Shown: in pieces, positions 35,701 through 47,700 of the stretch
How positions within the stretch are numbered: the stretch's first letter is position 1
Layout: each line of letters starts with the position of its first letter
Source of the DNA: Cryptomeria japonica
Taxonomy: Eukaryota; Streptophyta; Pinopsida; Cupressales; Cupressaceae
DNA: 64,000 nt
Assembly: GCF_030272615.1 (NCBI RefSeq)
Contig: NC_081414.1
Span: forward strand, 912,893,009 to 912,957,008
Reading direction: 5' to 3'
Position numbers and translations under genes: made by a program
Notes under the pieces: model-generated
Seen by the model: only the letters and a program-made list of their open reading frames with translations
Told to the model about the DNA's origin: nothing
Database searches by the model: none

Positions 35701-38700
35701 GGTTACCTTAAGAGGTAAGGATTAGGATTAGATTAGTGTTTATCCAATAGATAAAGCTTTTACCCAAAGGATAAACTCTTGTGCAAGGGATTAAGGAATA
35801 ACCATGGTCAAAGCATTAAAGGTTTGATGAGACCCTTGGGTTACATGAGGGTTAAGTTAGTCAAAAAGTCTCTAACCATGCAAGAGGGTTGAGTTAACCA
35901 TTAATGGTTTGGAAGACTTTTAAGTTGTTGAAGACTTAAAGCCTTTAATAGTTTTCAAAGACTTTGAAGGTTTGAGAAGTGACTTCCCTTTGCTTAGAGA
36001 TGTGACAATGATTAGGATAGGATTAGGCTAATTAGAAGGAGTTAGAAGAATCTAGAAGGGATTTAGGCATGCAAGTGAATTTTGTAGGAGAATGCAAGTG
36101 GGAGGAATTTTGGGATTTTCAGTTAAAATAAAATCATTTATTTCAATTAAATGGTGTAATTTGCATTTGGATAAATATTTAAATAAATATTAATTTATTT
36201 AAATGTGAATGTGAATTTTGGATTTAAATAAATCTTAATTTATTTACATGAGAAAAAGGAAGATAAAGCATTAAATGCTTGAAGACTTTGAGGGAAAACA
36301 TTAAAGGCTTAAGAAGACTCTAGAAAGAAGCCATTAAGTTTGAAGACTTTAAATTTGAAGACTTTAAGTTTGAAGACTTTAAGGGAAACCATTAAAGGCT
36401 TAAGAAGACTCTAGAAGGAAGCCATTAAGTTTGACGACTTTAAGGGAAACCATTAAAGGTTTCAAGTGGGTGAGGATAAATAGGATTTTAAATAAATAAT
36501 TTTTATTTAAAATAGTTGTGCAACTTGCATTTGTAAGAAAATACAAGTGGGTGGAGGATAAAGGTGATTTAAATAAATGATTTATTTAAAATAGTTGTGC
36601 AACTTGCATTTGTAGGAAAATACAAGTGGGTGGAAGATACAGGATTAATTAAAATAAATTGTTTTATTTTAATTTGGTTGCAAGTTGGAGATTTAAATAA
36701 ATTAGATTTATTTAATTGGGGTAAACTATTTAATTAAATGTAAATTTAATTAAAAATAGAGAGAAGGGGTTTAATTAAATAAAATGATTTATTCAATTAA
36801 ATGATATAAAGGGCTTAAGTGAATTTAAATAAATAAATTGAATAATTTATTTAATTAAATAGAAGAATGTGGTGATTTAATTAAATTAGATTTAACTAAA
36901 ATAGAGGAATTCAAGAATAAAATGAACATTAAATATTCATTTAGGAATATGGTCATTTTTATACGTCTACAGAAACAACTAATGCAATCACATAAATGAA
37001 CACCATAACATAGAGAATTTATACGTGGAAAACCTCAATGAGGAAAAACCATGGTGGGATGTGTGACCCACAATATCAATTCACTGGCCATATGAAGAGA
37101 TATTACGCATAATAGGGGCTTGCACATGCAGGAAGGCACACTGCCTAGAGCACACTTCTCATCACCAAGAGTCTCACTGACTGCAATCACTTTTTGATAC
37201 AAAAATGCAAAACTGAACTCATATAATGCATCTGCTATGCCTGATTGAGTTCCGGTTAAGGCTCTTACTATTCCGGTTCTTAAACCCTAAACCCTTGCCG
37301 GAATAACATACACCTTATGAGTACCTTAGAAATCATCTACAGAACATTACAGAATATTGCTTTCACATACAAATGATCTCGCATACATAAACTTCGCATT
37401 TTAGATCTTATCACAAAAAAATGTTGTTTTGAAAATGACCTAATAGACTTACTTATATACCCTTACAAACATTTATGTCATATGTCGGCTTACATACAAA
37501 ATGATAATACATGTCGGCTCATTATGAATTATAAAATGATTTGTCGGATACTACCCTTTGTCGGATCTCCAAGTGATGTCGGCTTCCCATACCGGTACCT
37601 AGTTTGCCGGTTACCTTTATAATCCTTGATGCCAGTGAAGTGTTTGTTAGTTGTTAATGTGAACCAAAATATGTTGCCATCAATGACAACATAACAAACC
37701 GAATGAGTGTCAATTGCCAACAATCTCCCCCTTTGGCATTGATGGCAACACTCATGTGAAAAATGGTTTCAATCTGCCCTGTTGATCCTAGAATGTGATT
37801 CTGCTCCCCCTAAGCTATATATATCATCTGAAATCCAATCCATACATATTTCTCCTTTCTATTTTTCACATACATCACTCCCTCTTTGGCATCAATGCCA
37901 AAAACCGGTACAAAGAATGAATAAATCAATCAGATTCTGTAAGGGGAATGTCTCTCAAAATACTTATTGGAGTTGAATGAGCTTGAAGATTTCCGGGTAA
38001 GCACTCTTCAAGAACTCCAAATGTGTCCCAACTAGATTTGAATACCCCTGAAATTGACACAAGTCCATTTAGGACATATGCATGAGATTATTTTTCCTTG
38101 AGTTCTGCTAGTGTGGCCTTTTCCATCATATCTATACACGTCCAACCGGGGACTCACTAACCCTCTGAGCTCTTTAGCTCTCTGTATGATTTTATCCCTG
38201 TCTCTTTCAAGAGCTGAAATCTGGACTTCTAACAAAAAAATTTGACCATCCAAAGATGTGGTTAAAGAATTTACTCCATCAAAGTTATTTACAATGCCTG
38301 CAATTGTATTTTGAATATCTTTAATGCTTTTGTCTATACCTGCTGTAAGTAAACTTGAATTGCAGCATACCCGGTAAATATTTGTACATTGCCTCAAAGC
38401 ATCATCTATCATTTTCAATCTATCTGCTATCTGTACTTTGTCCGATTCAATCAACTGATCAAAAGTGGCCCTTTTGGCCTGAGCAAACCAGTCCAGAGCA
38501 TGCCGGTTAAAAATATGCTGCAGTGATTGAAATTCCTTTGAAATATGCTCTGTCAGCATTTTTAGCTTGCCAAATGGGCTTGCTCCCTTATCAATTTGGC
38601 ATTCCAGGACTAACTAGTGCAAAATTGGAATGGAATGATCAATTGTTTGCTTTTCCTCAGTCCCTTCCTTGATCATTTTCTAAGCTGCAATCATCATGAG

Positions 38701-41700
38701 TTCGGTTGAACTCATCTCTATTATGCTCTTCTGCTCAACATTTGCAGTGTTAATTGCCAACAATAAGCAATCATCAATCAAAGTAAGTGGAGCCGAGAAA
38801 GCTAAAATCTAGATTCCATGGGTCATACAAGATTATAAAAAGGATAGGAGAGCTTGCTTACGAATTGAAACTATCAACAAATAGCAAAATCCATAATGTC
38901 TTCCATGTGTCTCGTCTAAAGAAGGTACTGAGCCAGCATATTACTCCATGTTTAAAATTACCCCCGCTTGATGATTAAGGCAAGTTGATTTTGGAGCCCA
39001 AAGCCATTCTTGATATGTGAGAGAAGAGGTTAAGGAATCAGACTATTCTTGAGTATATGGTTAAATGAAGGGTCTACCTATAGAAGGCGCCACTTGGGAA
39101 GGACTCGAGATCTACCACTTGGGAAGGATTCGAGATCTTTGATCATCCAAATTTAAAATTGCCTAAGGACAACCAATCTTGGGAAGGGCAAACTGTCATG
39201 CTCTACCACAAAAATTGCAATTTATTATAATTAAAAATGTCAACATATCAAATCAAGAGTGACACTCACCAAGGAAAGAGGTGACTATAAATTACAGGTC
39301 AGCAATCCATTATTAATATCAACACTTGGCAAAACTGGTCGACAATCCTTATGAATATCGATTATCCTTAACACTCAGTAAAGTGAAGGGTCATTTGGTG
39401 ATTATTATTCATTGAGGGCAGCACTTCATTGCAAAGGCTACATCTTTTCAAACTTAATGGTTATGACCCTTTCCACCGTAAAAGGTATAAAAGTAGAGAA
39501 GTCTCATTTGAGGTAGGCATCTGAAAAACAAGAAAGAGATAAGAAATAAGTAATCCAATCTGACTAAAAAGCAAAATTTTGAGATCTGACTTGAATTCAG
39601 AAAAAGAATCCATTTGTATTTAGCAAGTGATTGGTATGCAATATGGTTGAATCTAATGAATCTTTAATTTATTTAATGCATTAGATTGCCAATCCATCAA
39701 GAAGCATTAGTGGTTATTCATTTTATTTTCATAAAGCAATCATATTAGGAATTAATAAGGAAACATAATAGGGAGATGCAGGAGATGTAGGAATTAAGTA
39801 GACTACCCATTGAGTTGAATTGCTTGTGGGCCACAGGGTCGGATTGACTTGGTTGGTTGTTCAACGCTCTTGGGCTTAGTTGTGGAGGACAGTCTCCCGA
39901 CACCCTATTGAGCTTTCCCCTCAAGTTTCTAATATGGTTGGTTATTAGGAATAAGCTATAGTGTGCATGTTTACAAGAGGAATCTTCATTATCATTTTTT
40001 TTAATGTTTATTGATTATTTTCCTAAATTCAATTGCTATTGTGTAATTTGGTGAAAGAATACTCTTGTCAATAAATTGTATTATTGGATTTGTTATTTCT
40101 GGGCAAAATCAGGTGTACCCCCAAAAGGGGACATTACAAACCAATGGGTTTTCATCCCCTAATCACTAATATTCTATGGGTTTTTGTCCACAAAAGACTA
40201 TTTATTAAACATGAGTGTCCAAACAAATCTTGATAGAATTTTGATGAGATAAAAATAACTTTGATTTTTCTCCTTCAGCTGTTCTCTTTCATCCTGATGA
40301 TGGTTCATGGAGTGTGACCCAAAACGTCAATGCAAAAGTTCTTACACAGTTGAATCCAGAAATATATCACGATTCACAATCAATAGCATGAACTGTGGAA
40401 ATTTGATAAATTTGAATTTGAAAGATAAAAAGAGGTGCATGTAATGTGAAATTTCCTATAAATATATAGAGGAGCAAATCCAAACAACCCCTTTTGTGGA
40501 AAAACAAATAAAATGATGATTTTTATTAATTTTCCTCCAAAGATGCTCACCAAAAGAGCCCATGAAAGATTTCTAACTAAAATTAGAAAAAAACTCCCAT
40601 TATGACAACCTGTCATAAAATCTATCATAACTGTCATAGAATATTTTGAAACTAGGTGCAACATGATATCGGAATTTACTAATCGCACCATAATAAACCC
40701 CCACTTTATTTTTGGTTTCCAACACTAAATAAAATATATGTAATATTAATTGACCTCATTTAAACAGCTTGAAAATGTATATTTATCGTGGGGTCCATTA
40801 AATAATTTATTTTCCAATCTCCTTCCTTAACCCTTGGAAAATTTGGAATGAGCAATTTTTCCATGAAATCAAATTAATTAAAAATGGGACATGACACTCG
40901 ATCTGGAATCCTTATCATTTCAATCTACATAGTTTTCTATTGCATATTATTAGTTGTCAGTATCAGATCCATTTTGGAATATTAATGTTTAAGTTTTATC
41001 ATTTATTATCATATTCTGTTATGTTTTACTTATTTTAGCATTCATTATTGTAGGCAGCTTAACAGGAACATAGGTACATTTTGCATGTAGTTCAGCACTA
41101 ACTATACTGAGTTTGATTAAGTTGCTAGACTTCTTTCAATTAAGTTTAATTAGTAGGAAAAGGCCTCATCAAAGATTGCAACCTTTGATCATAACCTTGT
41201 ATATTGGGGAGCTCATTTCAAGTTAGGAAATCATCAACTTGCAAGCCTATAATAAGCTATACCAATCTAAAACTACTAATTGCTGCTATTTGAATCTATA
41301 GCTTATTGTGCATTACTATTACAATATATTATTCGATTGTGTTGTCATATTGATATATTGCACCTTCCTAACTAAGCGTGAAAGAATGAACTTTGGACCC
41401 AGTGCATGTTAACATTGGTGAACCCAACATACTGGCATCAGTAAAGTTTTGGGTGCTTATTTGTTGTTTGGTTGAGGAAACTCACGTTCAGAAATCATCG
41501 GCAAAAAAAGTGCACCAATCAACAGGTATGCTTGGATTGCATCAGTCCAAAACTAGCAAAGAATTAATAGATGACCCAAATTTTATTGCATAAACATCGA
41601 GCTTAGTTGGTTGAATGATTAGCCATCCTATGAGTGATTTTCAAAATAGTTGAAGAATAGAAAGATTTGTCTGGTATTGACGTATTTGACTCAGGAAGAA

Positions 41701-44700
41701 ATAGTTTTAGTATTTTGGCAAAACGCCATGATGGATACGGTGTGCCAAACCATTTCAGCAGCAGGTGATATCATACCTTGTACAACAAAATAACAAAGCC
41801 GATGTAATGTCCCCTTTGTAAATACCTTAGTTTTTGCCCAAATCACAGTTATAATATTAAATTTCTGTATGCCTGAATATGACTGTCTAAAATCCAATCT
41901 GATCCTGTTCAGTGATGCCTGATGTTGTCTCCTTTGATGTTTTGTCTCGGTTACCTGCTTCTTTAAATCTGCTTGAAATCTTCAATATTTTCTGCTTATA
42001 GATCTGCAGTAATTTGCCTTAAGATCTGATTATAAATCTGTAATAATTTACCTTCAAATCTGCTCATAAATGCACCTCAGATCTGCTCTAGAGTCTACTC
42101 TAGATCTGCTAAAAAATGGGAATAATTTTCCATAATCTATTCCCTCTAACTCCACCAATTTACATTCTTAAATATCCCACACAAGTACCCCTTCACCCAA
42201 GAGAGTTGACACTGTTGAAGATTTATAGCTGTCAGAGAGATTTTCTGAAGAAGCCTTGCCAGCTGTTCTTATCCGATGTGGAGTGATTCTGTGCTGGCTG
42301 CCGTTTCTATTTCCGTATGGAGTTTGTCGGTTGCCTTTCGACCTTGCATCAGTGGTGTAACCGACCTCTTTCTTTACGCGTGACTCTTGTCATTCCCACA
42401 GGGGAAGAGTAATGGCTAGTTCGGGAGAGTACATGAAAAGTCTCTTCTTTTTCATGCGTTGATTGTTCTCTTTCTTGTTGCGGGTTATGATGGATTCCTA
42501 TATAAGGTTGGTGATAAGGCAGCCGTGGGTAGAGCTGAAGGCATTCCGTCATTCATTTTTTGTTTGATAATCACCCTGTGTAATGTTCAGGCTTCACATG
42601 TAATGTTCAAGTTTCTTGTGTAAGGTTTGGGCTTCTGTGTAATGTTCGAGCTTTTGTTGGAGATCATTTATGCTGTGATCTTTATCATTTTTCAGTCTTC
42701 TCTCTGTGAAGGTTCAGTCTCTCTTGAACAGGTTCAGATTACTGTGGGTTGTTATATGATAACAATCGTATTTAGTTCTTGACTTCTTATTATTGTATCA
42801 GACTTGCTATCATAATAAAATATTCATTTTGTGTGGCTGGGTTTTTCACCCTCAAGTGGAGGGTTTTCCCAGGATAGATTATGTGTATCTTGTTTCAGTT
42901 TTATATATTCAGGTTCAGGTTTTAACATGGTATTAGAGCCAGGTTCCTCCTATAGAGCCTAACCGCTTGAAGGTAGATCCTGTGCTTTTGTCCTAGGATG
43001 GGCACTGCAGCTTAGCATTTATGTGGTTGGTCCATCACTTTGTTGTGGATGGTATTAACGACAGTTCTTCAGATGATGCTTAAACTATGCACGGGGCAGA
43101 TATTGTGGATAGATGATGAGTGATGGCGAGAGCCAAAGGCCACACAGCCATCAGATCATCACTAGGTGCTTTGGTGTGATCAATCCAAGTGAATGGAAAT
43201 TCCATTGCTGAGCAAAATTATAAAAGGATGATGAGAGATTGCATTCAAGGAAGGAAGACCTTGATGATGGTTGCCATGAGATTGAGTTGGTGACTGTAGA
43301 CATTTTCTTGAAGAGGAGGAATTACTATTCAGAGGGAGCCTCACTTCAGCTTCAAAGGGAGCTTGACTTTCAGCTTCAGAGGGAGTGATACTTTCAGCTT
43401 CAGAGGAAGCCACATCTTTTGGTTAATGAGTTCTTCTCTGTGAGAAAGAAGTTCGAGGTGCAATCCCTTGTTAATGAGTTCTTCTCTATGAGGGAGAAGG
43501 TCAAGGTGCAATCCCTTGTTGATGAGTTCTTCTCTGCAAGAGAAATTCGAGGTGAAATCCCTTGTTCCACCCTCTGGGAGTAGCTATGGTGGATCCACCC
43601 TCTGGGAGTAGCCATGGTGGAAGTCATGTGTATGACTTCATGACTTTATTTTCTGTTTTTCTGATTCACCCTCTAGGGGTAGCTATGGTGAATATTGTTA
43701 TGCTGAGATAACATTTTTTATTTGAAAAAATCTGTGATGAGATTTTTTTTTGTTGTTGACATTCTGTTGGTTGCAGCTATGTGTACTTGTCATGTGATGA
43801 CATTTTGAAGATCTCTCTCTTGCTAAGAGGAAGTGCTGAAAATTTATAGCTGCAAGAGAGATTTTCTGAAGAAGCCTTGCCAGCTGTTCTTATCCGATGT
43901 GGAGTTATTCTGTGCTAGCTGCCATTTCTATTTCCGTATGGAGTTCGTCAATTGCCTTTCCTCCTTGCGTCGGTGGTGTAACCGACCTCTTTCTTATGCG
44001 TGACTCTTGTCATTCCCGCGGGGAAGAGTAATGGCTAGTTCGGGAGAGTACGTGAAGAGTCTGGTCTTTTTCGTGCATTGATTGTTCTCTTTCTTGTTGC
44101 AGGTTATGATGGATTCCAATATAAGGTTGGTGATAAGGCAGCCGTAGGTAGAGCTGAAGGCATTCCATCATTCATTTTTTGTTTGATAATCACCCTGTGT
44201 AATGTTCGGGCTTCATATGTAATGTTCAAGTTTCTTGTGTAAGGTTTGGGCGTCTATGTAATGTTCGAGCTTTTGTTGGAGATCATTTATGCTGCGATCT
44301 TCATCATTTTTCAGTCTTCTCTCTGTGAAGGTTTGGTCTCTCTTGAACAGATTCAGATTACTTTGGGTTGTTATATGATAACAATCCTATTTAGTTCTTG
44401 ACTTCTTATTATTGTATCAGACTTGCTATCATAATAAAAGATTCATTTTGTGTGGCTGGGTTTTTCACCCTCAAGTGAAGGGTTTTCCCAAGATAGATTA
44501 CCAAGTCGGCCTCCCTTTAATTTATTTATTTTTAAATCCATTTTTCTTACAAAATTGGGTGCCAAGATAGGGTCGGCCCAAAAATTAATTAAATTTACCT
44601 TCTGAATTTGGTGTATGAATCAAGAGGGATTGGCCCCAATCAGGGGTTAGCCTAGTTCGGCCCTCTTAAAGAAGAATTATTATTTTTTCTTGTTTTTAAT

Positions 44701-47700
44701 TTGGACACCTGGGTATATATAATGTTGCGATCAGTATTAAGTATGAAGGCTGCCCTAGGGTTTAGGACATGGCATGACAGTCTGCCCTTCCCAACATTGC
44801 TTGTCCTCCAGCAATGTAGGTTTCTATAATTTGAATAAATCAACCCAAGGCAATAATCATAGAGACTCGTGGAATAGACATGTTGGAATCACATCAGCCA
44901 TGAACTAAACTTGGAGCATACACATGAATATATATTGTCTATTGACATAGTGAACAGGCATATTACAATTAACATTATGACTAGCTAATTAACCTATAAC
45001 ACAATCATTGCTTAGTTTGGTAGGAAACACGAAAGGGCGCCAGTAAACTGCCCAACCCAACTAAGCCTAAGAGTGTGTCACATCCAAATCATGGCCATTC
45101 ACCTCACATCCCAAAAGCCTCAAGAACATCAAACTATGATCATTTCCATCCCTTAGGGTAATCAATTCATCACTTGGCTCACAAGAGGCACTAACGTCCA
45201 ACTATGCCCAGTTCCATCCCTTGGGGTAATCAATTCATCACTAAGCCCACAAGAGGTAGGAACATCCAAATATGACAAGTTCCATCCCTTGAGCAAATCA
45301 ATTCATCACTTGGCCCACGAGAGGCAAGAATGTCCAACTATGACCAATTCCATCCCTTGGGGTAACCAATTCATCACTTGGCCCACAAAAGCAGGAACAT
45401 CCAACTATGACCAGTTCCATCCCTTTGGGTAACCAATTCATCACTTGGCCCACACGAGGCAGGAACATCCAAATATGACAAGTTCCATCCCTTGGGCAAA
45501 TCAATTCATCACTTGGCCCACGAGAGGCAAGAATGTCCAACTATGACCAATTCCATCCCTTGGGGTAACCAATTCATCACTTGGCCCACAAAAGCAAGAA
45601 CATCCAACTATGACCAGTTCCATCCCTTTGGATAACCAATTCATCACTTGGCCCACACGAGGCAGGAACATCCAACTATGACCAGTTACATCCCTTGGGG
45701 TAACCAATTCATCACACGGCCGACAAGAGGCAAGAACATCCAACTATGATCAATTCCATCCCTTTGGGTAATCTAACTTGCTTCTTATCTAAAGATCTTC
45801 ATATAGATTCTATCCATTTCATTATCCTCTTGCGAATGTCCACATCAATGGATGATAAGCAATCACATTTGAATCAACAAGCTCTTCTTTTCAAATTTGC
45901 TTCTATAAATGATCTTCTTGTAGATATAATGGTCCTAGTTGTCCTCCTAAATCTGACATAGACTTCTCAAAATACTCTCTTCAAAATGCTTCATAAATCT
46001 GCTCCAAAGTCTTCTTTATCTTTGCATCAAATCCTCTTTACAACATATCTCTAATATTCTTGATCTGCTCTTACAACTATTCTTCTTTAAATAATATTTG
46101 CTGCATTCTCACACATTTTTTTATTTTAATAAACAAATTAGACCATTCTAAAATAAATCGTGACTCTTGAAGAAATTCTCTTTAACAAGTCTTTTATTAT
46201 ATTTGCCAACATATTAATAGATCTCATAGATCACACCCTTTCTTCTCTTTATGAACCGAATGAATCTTTAATTACTTTGCTATAAATCACACTCCTCTAG
46301 ACTTGGCTCTTATGTTTATTATTGCATTTAACTTTTCTTATTAATCAGAAGTGCTACTTTTTACAAGATGTGGTCACTGCTCTTAACAAATGTTTTGGCA
46401 TCCCTTCAATCATTTATAGTTTAATTCTTGCTGGAATTTTCTGCGTGAGTTTCTCCGGGGTAAATCACATGTTTTATACCTACCTTCTTCCTAAGATGTT
46501 TTCATTCACCTGTTCATGTTGATTGTTGCAAACTGATAATATCTATAGCACAAGTAGATAACGGCTATCGTGAGCAGGTTCTGTTTTGCATGATGAATGT
46601 ACTGTGTTAGAAATCAATCATAGATATGTAGGAACATCATCACCTGGAGCCATATATACTGTTCAATTAAGCATAGAACTTGTCGACAAAAAAGTATTGA
46701 ATATAGGATTCATGTTGTGGAATCATAAAATGAATCACATGTAGATAACATGAATCTCCGGGGTAAATCACATGTTTTATACCTACCTTCTTCCTAAGAT
46801 GTTTTCATTCACCTGTTCATGTTGATTGTTGCAAACTGATAACATCTATAGCAAAAGTAGATAACGGCTATCGTGAGCAGGTTCTGTTTTGCATGATGAA
46901 TGTACTGTGTTAGAAATCAATCATAGATATGTAGGAACATCATCACCTGGAGCCATATATACTATTCAATTAAGCATAGAACTTGTCGACAAAAAAGTAT
47001 TGAATATAGGATTCATATTGTGGAATCATAACATAGAATATCAATATTGATTACAGATCAATAGATGGTAACAAATGCAGTTCTGATATGACCTGTCTAA
47101 AAAACTGGCTTAACTTTACCCCAAACATCATATTCCATCAGCTATTACATCATTTAGCTAGTGAATCAAACGCCACAATTAGACCTAGTATCTGGGCACC
47201 ATGGTGCTTCCAAAAAAGCTTTTAAGTGTTGACTCTTTTCTGAGCTTTCATGATTTCTGACCAAGCACAATGGTATCTACTATCGAGTACCTGCAGAAAT
47301 AGGTTCTACATGTCTGCCACAATTCTATTTTCCCTAAGCTTAATAGAAGCAAAATGGTTGTTGGAAAACAAATATGAATGCGTGCTCTAACGCAGACTAT
47401 CCCTTGGGTACCTACAAACCACTTAGTCTTCTAAGCCTCCATTTTCCTGAAATGAATATTATTAGTCTCATCCTTAGTGTCCATGTTTTCAACTAATGAG
47501 AAAAAATTGGCAGCAAGGACAATTTGAACCATATAAAGGGGTAGATTTCTTACCTTGGCTGTCTCTTTTGTGATTGTATGCTCCTCTTATGTATGCATTG
47601 CATGGGAAAATGCAAGGTTTTGATTGGTTTGCCAAACATTAAAAACTATTTCTGGTTTCTTTTCACTTTCACCTTTGTCAAAACACATGTCCAACAAAAT

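Larger units (their letters stand above)
34931..38763 (-). mobile_element. Sirevirus-type fragment: env-like ORF plus 3' LTR
   Basis: On minus: a coding part (38763-38032), a polypurine tract AAAGGGGGAGAT (37723-37734), then an LTR beginning TGTTGGCAATTGACACTC at 37722 and running left to 34931, itself split by the solo LTR at 35029-36971. The outer ~20 bp of the LTR and all 5' parts are missing. TGTTGCCATCAATGCCAAAG next to the tract is a Sirevirus feature. TGGAG occurs at the left junction and near the right junction, but the missing integrase codons argue against a simple target duplication. Confidence 0.65.
33966..40139 (+). mobile_element. Chromovirus (Ty3/gypsy) 3' part, interrupted
   Basis: The integrase-to-LTR portion of a plus-strand chromovirus lies in TyrRS intron 2. 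It starts near the end of RNase H, continues through integrase, is interrupted at 34931-38763, then resumes with the integrase tail, a decayed chromodomain region and the 3' LTR. The 5' half and left LTR are missing. About ten codons of integrase are missing at the interruption, so the event that put the foreign fragment there also removed host sequence. Confidence 0.8.
41803..44779 (-). mobile_element. Second chromovirus remnant: 3' LTR split by a copia-like insert
   Basis: On minus, PTLLEDKQCWEGQTVMP (the usual end of the chromovirus polyprotein, 44774-44824) overlaps GGGAAGGGCAGAC and an LTR starting TGTCATGCC at 44779. The LTR runs left to about 44500, is interrupted by 42213-44500, and resumes to end GGGGACATTACA at 41803. 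Its ends match the LTR at 39194-40139. Confidence 0.6.

Noticed and set aside
45298-45743. Two 80-codon minus ORFs
   Set aside because: They are frames through the 68-bp minisatellite and are copies of each other, with no other sign of coding.
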